DNA from: Eubacterium sp.
GTDB taxonomy: Bacteria > Bacillota > Clostridia > Lachnospirales > Lachnospiraceae
Length of the DNA stretch: 64,000 nucleotides
Direction of reading: 5' to 3'
Assembly (NCBI GenBank): GCA_024698585.1
Contig: JAILRB010000010.1
Coordinates: 1 to 64,000 of the forward strand
The notes beneath the pieces were generated by a model. It made no database searches and was not told the origin of the DNA. It worked only from the letters and a program-made list of their open reading frames with translations. Below, one piece after another: positions 1 through 9,447 of this stretch. Position 1 is the first letter of the stretch, and every line of letters begins with the position of its first letter. The translations under genes and the position numbers were made by a program.

Positions 1-195
1 TGTTGTCATTTTTAGTAATGTATCTTCTCCATCTTCCTCAAAGTTAACTAATAATGCTGCAACACAACCTCGAATATATGAGTCCTGATTTTTGCACATT
101 TTTACCAAACGTTCCAAATCCTCTTTTTCTGCTTTACCCGATTCAACTCTTTCTTCTATTTCGTTTATTATCCGCTCTTTTTCTTCATAACACAT
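1..195 (-). CDS. partial CDS running off the left edge; HEAT-repeat-like small protein
   Basis: Hand translation from ATG at 195: MCYEEKERIINEIEERVESGKAEKEDLERLVKMCKNQDSYIRGCVAALLVNFEEDGEDTLLKMTT...; no stop before the window edge. Confidence 0.6.
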   Translation of the reverse strand, partial: MCYEEKERIINEIEERVESGKAEKEDLERLVKMCKNQDSYIRGCVAALLVNFEEDGEDTLLKMTT

Positions 196-200
196 GGTTA

Positions 201-1187
201 TTATTCCTCTATTTTTTGTAGCCAGGTTCTAGATATCTCCATTTCTTTCGTTTTAGCATTATATTTTAAATCAACCAATAGATTTCCTATTTCCTTTTCT
301 CCTAAAACTATTCGTAGAGGAAGCACAATACCATTTTCTTTGCTTGCTTTTTTAAAATAGTCATATTCCGCATACCCCTGTTCCCATTTTTCTGCCATCA
401 AAAATTTTATTTCTGCCGGGATTCCTTCTTTTAAATTGACCTTTCCATTTTTATACGCGTAGCCAAATTTTTCGCTTTCCAACTCGCTTTCTTTATAGTC
501 CCAATCTAGCAAAGATATCGTTTCATCATACGAAAAATCTCGTCCTTTTACCTTAATCTTATAATCATCTATTAATTCGATATCAAAACCATCTCGTTCT
601 AATTCTGCAGACTGCACATTACTATACATCTTTTTCAGTTCATTTTGGTCATATGTATACATATTCCAAATCAAAGATCTATTTGGTTCATTGGAATAAA
701 TTATTTCATCCTGTCCATCACCGGTAATATCACACAAATTTATTTGCTCATCTTTACCATCGCACGCAACCATATCCGTCTGTATCAAATAACTTTCTTT
801 TTGATTATAATCTAGTACGGCAATATATTCGTAGTTATTATCTTTTTTCCCCTCATTGATTGCCAAAACCAGATTCTTCCCACTCCCTGTAATATTTCCA
901 ACTTCATAATTGGTAATAAACACTTCATTCTTAAAACCAAGGAATGATAAATCATAGTTAGTTTCTTCTCCAGCTTTCTCACGTGAATGCAAGATTACAT
1001 TTGCTTCACCATTTACGCTCTTTGGATCCGGAACAATGTAACCATTATCTCTTTCTGAGATCTCATGAATTGTGAAACTATTCTTATTAACTTCTTTCTG
1101 AACTGCTGAACTATCACTATTATTGCAACCTACGAATTGTAGTAAAACCGCAAGAGTCAGAATGCATATCATTATTTTACTTTTCAT
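201..1187 (-). CDS. putative lipoprotein of unknown function
   Basis: 328 aa; signal peptide with lipobox-like LLQFVGC|NN. Confidence 0.75.
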   Translation of the reverse strand: MKSKIMICILTLAVLLQFVGCNNSDSSAVQKEVNKNSFTIHEISERDNGYIVPDPKSVNGEANVILHSREKAGEETNYDLSFLGFKNEVFITNYEVGNITGSGKNLVLAINEGKKDNNYEYIAVLDYNQKESYLIQTDMVACDGKDEQINLCDITGDGQDEIIYSNEPNRSLIWNMYTYDQNELKKMYSNVQSAELERDGFDIELIDDYKIKVKGRDFSYDETISLLDWDYKESELESEKFGYAYKNGKVNLKEGIPAEIKFLMAEKWEQGYAEYDYFKKASKENGIVLPLRIVLGEKEIGNLLVDLKYNAKTKEMEISRTWLQKIEE

Positions 1188-1314
1188 TGTTTTGCTATAG
1201 TCACTAATTTATAAAATAAGTTGACTATGTCCTCCTTTCACTTAATCATTTAGACATTTCCCTGTTCCTTTATAACACTTCTTTCCTCTTTTTTTATTTG
1301 TTTTCTAAAGCCGT

Positions 1315-1518
1315 TTACCTTTTTATATTTCCAACCATATCTTTTCCCTTTGAAAAAACTCTTGAACTTGGCGCTGAAGACTCAAATAGAATTATTTCCC
1401 AACTTCCCACTTGACTCATATTTCCAATTCTGTGCTTTGATTTAACAACATCATTTTTAGGCGGAGTAATACCTTTCATTTTCCATGCTGCATAAATTGA
1501 AACTTCTCCAATTGCCAT
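1315..1518 (-). pseudogene. probable out-of-frame remnant of an RHS C-terminal tip
   Basis: 67 aa ORF directly downstream of the RHS core. Its frame reads upstream through RASYLYCVVGEVGPQ into the RHS core region in a different frame. Confidence 0.4.
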
Positions 1519-1535
1519 TTGTGGTCCTACTTCTC

Positions 1536-2702
1536 CTACAACACAATATAAATAGCTTGCTCTCCCCTATAACTGTCTTGAGACATAAATCTTTGGTCTT
1601 CTGGACTATAATATCTTGCATTCAAATAATATAATCCCGTCAGTTCATCATATATTCCACTTGTATAACATATTTCATTATAAAAATCTGCATCACCATA
1701 CTTCGCCGTTGTTCCATAATCATCGTGCTGATAACTAACCACTCCGTTTCCGTCTTCATTAACAATATTCGTTACACTAATTTCAATGTCTTTATTATAG
1801 AAGAATGCGTGCTGTCCATTATCATAATGAATTGTAGCTATAATATTATCTTTTGGTCCAATAATATTCTGACACTTTTTATTTCCATTCTCATCTGTTG
1901 TATATAATAATACTCCATTCTGATAGTAGAAGAAAGTGGTTTGTCCATTTTCAGTCCTAGAAATTCGTTTACCATCATAATTATAAGTGTTTTCTTGAGT
2001 ATATTGGATTGGCCCACTTGTACCACCAGTCCTAGCCGTTACTTTTGTTAACTGATTATTCGAATCATATTCCTTTTGGATCGTCTCACTTATTGTTGGA
2101 ACATGTTCCATCTTCTGCTCTAATATCTCATTTCCGTTTCCATCATAACCATAAAACATCAAATAATTTTGTATTCCATTACTGGATACAGAACTTTGAA
2201 CCAATTGATTTAACGCATTATACGTATTGGTTGTTGTAACTCCATCCTCTACTTTTTGCGTACAATTTCCAACTTTATCATACGTATATGCTGTATTTTT
2301 CTCTGCCTGTGTAATATTATTTGTTACCTTTGATGTTTTCAGACGATTTAAATTATCATAAGTATATAATCTTGTTTCATTAACTTTTTCTGACTGGTTG
2401 CTTGGGTAATTATTTATGATTCCTTCACTTATAATATTACTATTTTTATCATATGTATATGTGTGATTTTCTAAAATTGTATTCAGATTTCCACTGTCTG
2501 AAATAGTAATGCTTGTCACTCTATCAAACACATCATAAGAATATGACTTATTAATGTATTCGTTAGTACCCTGTAAAAATTTTCTATAATCTTTTATTGT
2601 CTTAATATCACCATTATTATAATAGACATAACTACGAATACCAGACTCAGGGAAATCACCTTTTACGTTAGAGTTTCTATATTTCTTCTTGCTTCCACCC
2701 AT
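1536..2702 (-). CDS. RHS/YD-repeat protein fragment (RHS-associated core region)
   Basis: YD repeats (YTYDKVGNCTQ, YNALNQLV) and core motif ELTGLYYLNARYYSPEDQRFMSQDSYRGE; no N-terminal secretion region, stops right after the core. Confidence 0.85.
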   Translation of the reverse strand: MGGSKKKYRNSNVKGDFPESGIRSYVYYNNGDIKTIKDYRKFLQGTNEYINKSYSYDVFDRVTSITISDSGNLNTILENHTYTYDKNSNIISEGIINNYPSNQSEKVNETRLYTYDNLNRLKTSKVTNNITQAEKNTAYTYDKVGNCTQKVEDGVTTTNTYNALNQLVQSSVSSNGIQNYLMFYGYDGNGNEILEQKMEHVPTISETIQKEYDSNNQLTKVTARTGGTSGPIQYTQENTYNYDGKRISRTENGQTTFFYYQNGVLLYTTDENGNKKCQNIIGPKDNIIATIHYDNGQHAFFYNKDIEISVTNIVNEDGNGVVSYQHDDYGTTAKYGDADFYNEICYTSGIYDELTGLYYLNARYYSPEDQRFMSQDSYRGEQAIYIVL

Positions 2703-2722
2703 CGGAACGATTTCTATAATTT

Positions 2723-2979
2723 AGGTGGTTTTTTCCTTCCTCGGGTGCTTCCACTTTCCACCTATAATAACCCTCTTGCTCTCACAGGTGGATTAATCAT
2801 CAACTAGCACTTAATCTTTTTCACCTATTTCTCGCTTTATCCTCTAATAGATGAATTTCCCCAATAACCACAACTCTTTTTCTCCACCTATTTTTCGCGT
2901 TATCTTAAACCAGGTGGAACTCCACCAAAATTCATACGAAATCCTCCACCTATGCGTAGACTTCTGCCTGATTAGGTGG
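2723..2979. repeat. array of alternating inverted 6-mers AGGTGG/CCACCT, ~63-bp period
   Basis: AGGTGG-type at 2723, 2786, 2849 (AGATGA), 2912, 2974; CCACCT-type at 2758, 2821 (TCACCT), 2884, 2946. Intervals 63,63,63,62 and 63,63,62. Confidence 0.85.
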
Positions 2980-3009
2980 ATTCAATTACGATACTCCCCC
3001 AAAAAAATA

Positions 3010-3042
3010 GAAAAGAACCATTTCGACAAAACGGTTCTTTTC
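3010..3042. terminator. bidirectional intrinsic terminator
   Basis: GAAAAGAACC ... GGTTCTTTTC hairpin with T/A tracts downstream of nrdD. Confidence 0.7.
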
Positions 3043-3067
3043 TTTCAATTAATAATACTACCGCATC

Positions 3068-5260
3068 CTACAGATGCAATACTCTTTCCTTAATTTCCTG
3101 GGTTCTTCCCTGATTCCAGAACTGTGTTCCGATGTATCCGCAGGTACGACGAGCCACGCTCATCTTATCCTGATTTCTGTTTCCACAGCTAGGGCATTCC
3201 CAAAGTAGCTTACCGGATTCTTCGTCTTCTACAATCTGGATTTCTCCATTGTATCCACAGCATTCGCAGTAATCTGATTTTGTGTTCAACTCTGCATACA
3301 TAATGTTATCATAGATAAACTTCATAACTTCGATAACAGCTTCGATATTATCCTGAAGATTTGGAACCTCTACATAACTAATGGCTCCACCTGGAGAAAG
3401 TTTCTGGAATTCAGATTCAAACTTCAATTTGCTGAATGCATCAATTGGTTCTGTAACGTGAACATGATAACTGTTTGTGATGTAGTTCTTATCTGTTACA
3501 CCCTTAATGACACCAAATCTCTTCTGGAGACATTTCGCAAATTTATATGTTGTAGATTCCATCGGTGTACCGTAAACGGAATAGCTGATGTTTTCTGCTG
3601 CTTTCCATTCAGCACACTTGTCATTTAACTTCTGCATAACCTGAAGTGCAAACTGTTTTGCATCAGGATCTGTATGAGATTTCCCGGTCATTCGAACACA
3701 CATCTCATAGAGTCCGGCATATCCCAATGAAATTGTGGAGTAGCCGTTAAACAATAATTTATCAATGGTTTCACCCTTCTTTAAACGTGCCAACGCACCA
3801 TTCTGCCAAAGAATCGGTGCAACGTCAGATGGGGTTCCAAGCAATCTTTCATGACGGCAACGCAGTGCTCTATGACAAAGTTCCAGTCTTTCTTCAAGAA
3901 TCTTCCAGAACAAGTCCATATCGCCGTTTGAAGAACAAGCCACGTCTACTAAGTTAATTGTTACTACCCCCTGATTGAATCTTCCGTAGAATTTGTAGCT
4001 TCCATCAGGTTTTCTCTGGCTGTCTTCTACTGTCAGGAAGGAACGGCAACCCATACAGGTATAAACATTGCCATTCTTCATCTGCTTCATTACCTTGGCA
4101 GAAATATAATCCGGTACCATTCTCTTAGCGGTACACTGAGCAGCAAGCTCTGTTAAGTACCAGTATTTAGAGTCCGGCGTTACATTATCTTCATCTAATA
4201 CATAAATAATCTTAGGGAATGCCGGTGTAATCCAAACGCCTTTTTCGTTCTTAACACCTTTCATTCTCTGCTTCAATGTTTCTTCAATGATTGCAGCTAA
4301 ATCGTCTCTGGTCTGTCCTTCCGGCACTTCGTCCAAGTACATGAACATCGTTACGAATGGTGCCTGACCATTACAAGTCATTAATGTGATAAGCTGATAC
4401 TGAATAGTCTGAATACCACGATTAATTTCATCTTTCAAACGTCTTTCCACAATCTGCTTCACCTGATCATCGGTGTAGTTCATTCCGATTTCTTCACTCT
4501 CAGCCTGAACTTCTTTTGTGATTTTTTCTCTGGAAACCTGAACAAACGGTGCAAGGTGGGACAATGAGAAGGACTGTCCACCATACTGGTTGCTGGCTAC
4601 CTGTGCAACAATCTGTGTTGTTACATTACATGCAGTATAAAAACTGTGAGGTGAATCAATCTTTGTTTCTGAAATACATGTTCCGTTCTGTAACATGTCT
4701 TCTAAGTCAATCAGATCACAGTTATGTTCTTTCTGTGCAAAATAATCAGAGTCATGAAAATGAATAATTCCCTGTTCATGTGCCTGTACAATGTCTTCCG
4801 GAAGTAAGATACGTTTTGTTAAATCCTTGCTGACTTCCCCTGCCATGTAGTCACGCTGTGTCGAGTTAATGGTCGGATTCTTATTGGAATTCTCCTGCTT
4901 TACTTCTTCGTTATTCTGGTTAATCAATGAAAAGATTGTTTCATCTGTCGTATTCGCTTTTCTGGCAAGCTCACGGTTATAACGATAACGCACATACTTC
5001 TGTGCTACTTCATAACCACGCATCTCCATGATACCACGCTCAACCATGTCCTGAATGTCTTCCACGGCTACCGCATGATTAGACTGGAGAATCTGAGATT
5101 CCACATTTTTTCCAACAGCACTGATCTGATACTCATTCATTTTGTAAATCGGATCAATTTCGTTATTTGCCTTTCTAATAGCGTTCAAAATCTTGTTTAC
5201 GTCAAAAGTTACCTCTTCACCATTTCTCTTAATAACTTTTTGTACTTTCGTAGTTTCCAT
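3068..5260 (-). CDS. nrdD: anaerobic ribonucleoside-triphosphate reductase
   Basis: 730 aa with ATP-cone N-terminus, NrdD core and C-terminal glycyl radical motif RRTCGYIGTQFWNQGR. Confidence 0.95.
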   Translation of the reverse strand: METTKVQKVIKRNGEEVTFDVNKILNAIRKANNEIDPIYKMNEYQISAVGKNVESQILQSNHAVAVEDIQDMVERGIMEMRGYEVAQKYVRYRYNRELARKANTTDETIFSLINQNNEEVKQENSNKNPTINSTQRDYMAGEVSKDLTKRILLPEDIVQAHEQGIIHFHDSDYFAQKEHNCDLIDLEDMLQNGTCISETKIDSPHSFYTACNVTTQIVAQVASNQYGGQSFSLSHLAPFVQVSREKITKEVQAESEEIGMNYTDDQVKQIVERRLKDEINRGIQTIQYQLITLMTCNGQAPFVTMFMYLDEVPEGQTRDDLAAIIEETLKQRMKGVKNEKGVWITPAFPKIIYVLDEDNVTPDSKYWYLTELAAQCTAKRMVPDYISAKVMKQMKNGNVYTCMGCRSFLTVEDSQRKPDGSYKFYGRFNQGVVTINLVDVACSSNGDMDLFWKILEERLELCHRALRCRHERLLGTPSDVAPILWQNGALARLKKGETIDKLLFNGYSTISLGYAGLYEMCVRMTGKSHTDPDAKQFALQVMQKLNDKCAEWKAAENISYSVYGTPMESTTYKFAKCLQKRFGVIKGVTDKNYITNSYHVHVTEPIDAFSKLKFESEFQKLSPGGAISYVEVPNLQDNIEAVIEVMKFIYDNIMYAELNTKSDYCECCGYNGEIQIVEDEESGKLLWECPSCGNRNQDKMSVARRTCGYIGTQFWNQGRTQEIKERVLHL

Positions 5261-5346
5261 TTTTTCCTCCTAAAAACACACAATCACCATTAAATAAGGG
5301 ATTCTTCCCTGATCCCATCGTTTCTTTATCACTTTTCCTTCAAAAA

Positions 5347-5395
5347 GCACTATATCTTGTGTTTGCAAAACGTATTATAGCACAATATCTTCCAT
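5347..5395. promoter_or_regulatory. two putative NrdR boxes upstream of nrdD
   Basis: GCACTATATCTTGTGT (5347-5362) and GCACAATATCTTCCAT (5380-5395), 33 bp apart; resemble the NrdR consensus acaCwATATcTwGtgt. Confidence 0.65.
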
Positions 5396-5515
5396 TTTGT
5401 ACAGTGATAAATGCAACAAAAACGAAAAAAATTGTGCTATTTTTTAACCTAAAAACGTTTTTTCCCCGATAAATCCAAGGGAAAAGATTTTACAAAAAAT
5501 TTTCAATTGTTTTTT

Positions 5516-6931
5516 CTACACTTCCATGCCTTTTTCCAATTCGTGAAACTGCGAAAAAATCTTGCGAATCATCAATAAAGATGCCGCTGCTGACAAAAAG
5601 TCTGAAATCGGCGCCGTGAACATAATTCCATTAATTCCCTCCTCGCCGAAATGCATAAACAACATCGGCATAACAATTAATAATGGAAGGAAAAAGATAA
5701 TCTGTCTGGTCAATGATAAGAACGCTCCCTTGTTTGGTTCTCCTATGGCCGTACAGAAAGTTGACGTAATCGGCTGGATTCCATTTAAAAATGTCATAAA
5801 TAAGAAAATACGGAAGAACTTTTCCGCAAAGAGAAAGTATGCGTCACTTCCTCCACCAAAGATTCCAATAATCTGTATCGGAAATAGCTGGAAAATCAAA
5901 AATGCAATACTGGACACCACCGTGTTCGTGATGCATGCAATTTTGTATGCCTTTCTGACCCTTGCAAACTGATTAGCTCCACGGTTAAAGGATGCAATCG
6001 GCTGCATTCCCTGGGAGACACCAATACAAATGGAAAAGTAAACCTGATTTACCTTCATAATAATTCCCACACAGGCCAACGGGATTTCCTGTCCGAAACT
6101 GGAAAGTGCGCCATAGTGCGCCAGGGATTTATTCATAACAATCTGAACCACCATAATTGCCAACTGATTCAGACATTGTGCCATTCCAAGATGAACGGTT
6201 TTAAAAACAATTGACCGCTGTGGTACCAGATACCTCTTTTCAATCGTTGCGGTTTTATAATGAACCAGATAATAAACCACCATACTAAAGGACAATACCT
6301 GACCAATGACAGTGGCTGTAGCTGCTCCGGTCATTCCCCAACCGAATCGCATGACAAACAGATAGTCCAGAATTACATTACAGAATGCCCCTGCCACATT
6401 GCAAATCATAGAGTAGCGTGGGCTTCCATCCGCACGAATCAGATGTGCCCCACCGGCAGAAAGAATTGCAAACGGAAATCCTAGGGCAAGAACCCTGACA
6501 TATTCTACACTGTACCCAAGGACTGAATGTGCTCCTGCTGAATCCGGTGCACCGAATAACACCAAGATTGGTTTCAGAAACACTGAAGTGACAATTGTAA
6601 CCAGAATTCCAATGGAAAACATCATAGTAATGGCGTTGCCTACGAAATGGATTGCCTTCTCTTTATTGCCCGCTCCCATATTCAGGTTAAAGCCAGCCGC
6701 ACCACCGATTCCGAAGGCTAACGCCGTAGCAATGCAGAGTGTGGTCAGCGGGAAGGAAATATTTGTTGCAGCATTTCCTAACGGTCCAACGGTTCTTCCA
6801 ATAAAGAACTGATCGACAATATTATAAAAGGACATCACCAGCATAGAAATAATACTTGGAATCGCAAACTTGCGAATCAACGTTCCGACCGGTTCTGTTC
6901 CCAATGGATTATTAATCTTTTTTTCGTTCAT
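5516..6931 (-). CDS. MATE family efflux transporter
   Basis: 471 aa polytopic; PLGTEPVGTLIRKFAIPSIISMLVMSFYNIVDQFFIGR. Confidence 0.92.
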   Translation of the reverse strand: MNEKKINNPLGTEPVGTLIRKFAIPSIISMLVMSFYNIVDQFFIGRTVGPLGNAATNISFPLTTLCIATALAFGIGGAAGFNLNMGAGNKEKAIHFVGNAITMMFSIGILVTIVTSVFLKPILVLFGAPDSAGAHSVLGYSVEYVRVLALGFPFAILSAGGAHLIRADGSPRYSMICNVAGAFCNVILDYLFVMRFGWGMTGAATATVIGQVLSFSMVVYYLVHYKTATIEKRYLVPQRSIVFKTVHLGMAQCLNQLAIMVVQIVMNKSLAHYGALSSFGQEIPLACVGIIMKVNQVYFSICIGVSQGMQPIASFNRGANQFARVRKAYKIACITNTVVSSIAFLIFQLFPIQIIGIFGGGSDAYFLFAEKFFRIFLFMTFLNGIQPITSTFCTAIGEPNKGAFLSLTRQIIFFLPLLIVMPMLFMHFGEEGINGIMFTAPISDFLSAAASLLMIRKIFSQFHELEKGMEV

Positions 6932-7091
6932 TTCTTCTATCCTCTTTCTTTTTTCAGCATTAACTATAATAATACGAATCGTTTTTTAATTCCACATAAA
7001 TTTTATAAAAAATGTTTCTTTCTGAAACTTGTGTCTATCTTCTTCCTTATGTTATACTGAGCGAAGAAATTGAATCACAAGGGAGAACATT

Positions 7092-8606
7092 ATGAGAGGT
7101 TTATATTCCAGCAAAGCGGAAATACGGCATAAAGTATTTACGGAAATTGCAAAGATGGCTTTTGAGGATTCCCCTCTTTCTAAAATAGAAGATTTACCTT
7201 ACGAAATTGTTCCGGGAGAAATCGGAAAATATTACGATAACATCTTTTTGGAACGTGCTATTGTAGGGGAGCGTCTGCGAGCGACCATGGGACTGCCGAT
7301 TCGAAAAATGTCAGAACATGCACCGCTCTCTGAAGGAATTGATGCCAGTGCTATTGACGAAAAATATTATGATCCACCATTGATTAACATTATTAAATTC
7401 GCCTGTCATGCCTGCCCACATAATAAAGTGTTTATTACGGATGCATGTCAGGGATGTATTGAACATCCTTGTATCGAGGTTTGTCCGAAAGATGCCATTC
7501 ATATGGAAAACGGGCGTTCCGTCATTGATCAGGAGAAATGTATTAAATGTGGAAAATGTTTAAAGGCTTGTCCTTACAGTGCCATTATCAAGCAGGAACG
7601 CCCTTGCGTGAAAGCCTGCGGAATGAATGCCATTGGCAGTGACGAATATGGACGAGCTGATATTGATTATGATAAATGTGTTTCCTGTGGAATGTGTCTG
7701 GTTAGTTGCCCGTTTAGTGCCATTGTTGATAAAAGTCAGATTTATCAGACCGTGTTGGCACTAAAAAGTGACACTCCGATTTATGCAGCCATTGCTCCAT
7801 CGTTTATTCATCAGTTTGGTAGCAAGGCGACTCCGGAACTGGTACGTGCCGGCTTAAAGGCACTTGGATTCGAGGACATGATTGAAGTCGCTATTGGTGC
7901 AGACCTCTGTGCCATTCAGGAAGCAGAAGATTTTCTGACCAATGTTCCTTCCAAACAGAAATGGATGGGAACCTCCTGTTGTCCGGCTTGGTCCGTTATG
8001 GCAAAGAAAACATTGCCGGAATATGCAGATTACATTTCCATGTCATTGACTCCAATGGTTTTAACAGCCAGAGTAATCAAGAAGGAACATCCGGATTGTA
8101 AAGTAGTATTCATCGGACCTTGTGCCGCAAAGAAACTGGAAGCCAGTCGTCGTTCCGTTCGAAGCGAAGTCGATTTCGTGCTAACCTTCGAAGAAACTAT
8201 GGGACTATTTGAGGCAAAAGGCATCAATGTGGAAAAACTGGAGCCGGAACAATCCGTGCAACAGTCCAGTTCTTACGGGAAGGGCTTTGCAGCCAGCGGT
8301 GGTGTGGCAAAAGCCGTGGTAAAGGTAATTCAGGAGATGGCACCGGAACGGGAAATCCATACGGTCAATGCTGAAGGATTAGCAGAGTGTAAGAAAATGC
8401 TGATGCTGGCGAAAGCCGGAAAGTATGACGGCTACCTTTTAGAGGGAATGGCTTGTCCCGGCGGTTGTATTGGTGGGGCCGGCGTGTTAAAGGATGTGCG
8501 TCGTGCAAGAGTCCATTTGGAACATGACATGGAACGTTCTGAAAAAACATCCCCAGATGAGTCTGAATATATCCAGTATTTAGATTTAATCACGTCGGAA
8601 GAATAA
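7092..8606 (+). CDS. monomeric [FeFe] hydrogenase (group B-like)
   Basis: Ferredoxin-like Cys clusters plus H-cluster motifs TSCCPAW, GPCAAKKLEA, EGMACPGGCIGGAG. Confidence 0.9.
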   Translation: MRGLYSSKAEIRHKVFTEIAKMAFEDSPLSKIEDLPYEIVPGEIGKYYDNIFLERAIVGERLRATMGLPIRKMSEHAPLSEGIDASAIDEKYYDPPLINIIKFACHACPHNKVFITDACQGCIEHPCIEVCPKDAIHMENGRSVIDQEKCIKCGKCLKACPYSAIIKQERPCVKACGMNAIGSDEYGRADIDYDKCVSCGMCLVSCPFSAIVDKSQIYQTVLALKSDTPIYAAIAPSFIHQFGSKATPELVRAGLKALGFEDMIEVAIGADLCAIQEAEDFLTNVPSKQKWMGTSCCPAWSVMAKKTLPEYADYISMSLTPMVLTARVIKKEHPDCKVVFIGPCAAKKLEASRRSVRSEVDFVLTFEETMGLFEAKGINVEKLEPEQSVQQSSSYGKGFAASGGVAKAVVKVIQEMAPEREIHTVNAEGLAECKKMLMLAKAGKYDGYLLEGMACPGGCIGGAGVLKDVRRARVHLEHDMERSEKTSPDESEYIQYLDLITSEE

Positions 8607-8618
8607 AGGAGATAAATT

Positions 8619-9182
8619 ATGAAATTAAATACAAAACAAATTGTTGTGACGGTACTTTTACTGGCACTAAGCTTTTTAATTATTCGTTTTTTGAAAATCC
8701 CTGGATTAGAAGTTGCCGGTTATCGTATTTCTGCCAAAGACATCCTCATTAATCTAATTCTGATTTTAGGAACTTTGTACTGCGGAATCTTTGGAGGAAT
8801 TATTTTATCCATTATGGCACCAATTATTTCTTTTGTAATTTCCAACGGAGGTTTTATTGCTTCTGTTCCTGCAATTTTACCATGCATTATGGTGGGAAAT
8901 ATTATTTTAGTTTTGTCAGCATGGTTCATTCGTGGAAAGAAAAATGAGTTAAATCTTTTACCACTGGTGTTATCCGTAGGTGCGGTATGTAAATACCTCT
9001 GTATGAGACTTTTGGTGATTAGTTGGATTATACCAACTTGGAAATCTTCCATGACCAAGATTCAGGTCAATACAGTGCAGAATATGTTCCATATTGCTCC
9101 ACTGTTTACCACACTTTTTGGAGTCTTTCTGGCATGTGTAATCTGGCCACCGTTAAAACTGGTTGTTAAAAATTCAAAATAA
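8619..9182 (+). CDS. small membrane protein, ECF transporter S-component-like
   Basis: 187 aa with several TM helices, starts 12 bp after the hydrogenase; general fold impression only. Confidence 0.6.
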   Translation: MKLNTKQIVVTVLLLALSFLIIRFLKIPGLEVAGYRISAKDILINLILILGTLYCGIFGGIILSIMAPIISFVISNGGFIASVPAILPCIMVGNIILVLSAWFIRGKKNELNLLPLVLSVGAVCKYLCMRLLVISWIIPTWKSSMTKIQVNTVQNMFHIAPLFTTLFGVFLACVIWPPLKLVVKNSK

Positions 9183-9192
9183 AAGAAACAGA

Positions 9193-9225
9193 CCCGCATT
9201 GGAAATAACCAATGCGGGTTCTTTA
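9193..9225 (+). terminator. intrinsic terminator
   Basis: ACCCGCATTGG aaataa CCAATGCGGGT TCTTT. Confidence 0.85.
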
Positions 9226-9256
9226 CTTCTGTATAGTTTATTAAACTTCTAGTGCA

Positions 9257-9427
9257 TTACTGAAATAATACTTTTCTATAATCCGGATTGCACAATTTCA
9301 ATATTTTTTCATATAAATAGTTGTGCTGAGCTTCCGTATTCACCATTTCTTTCTGATAGAGCTCATCTGCAATACTATAAATTGTTTTCGTGTGGACATC
9401 ACTATAAACGATAATTGTTTCTGACAT
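9257..9427 (-). CDS. 56-aa conserved-looking small protein (below ORF-track cutoff)
   Basis: Hand translation MSETIIVYSDVHTKTIYSIADELYQKEMVNTEAQHNYLYEKILKLCNPDYRKVLFQ*; starts just downstream of mgtE on the same strand. Confidence 0.5.
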   Translation of the reverse strand: MSETIIVYSDVHTKTIYSIADELYQKEMVNTEAQHNYLYEKILKLCNPDYRKVLFQ

Positions 9428-9447
9428 TCTTTCCATTCATTCTCTGT

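Noticed and set aside
2851-3093. 80-aa plus-strand ORF across the 63-bp array and terminator
   Set aside because: Runs through repeat arms and the terminator; no coding signal.
5562-5972. 136-aa plus-strand ORF
   Set aside because: Antisense to the MATE transporter; no SD and no recognisable family.
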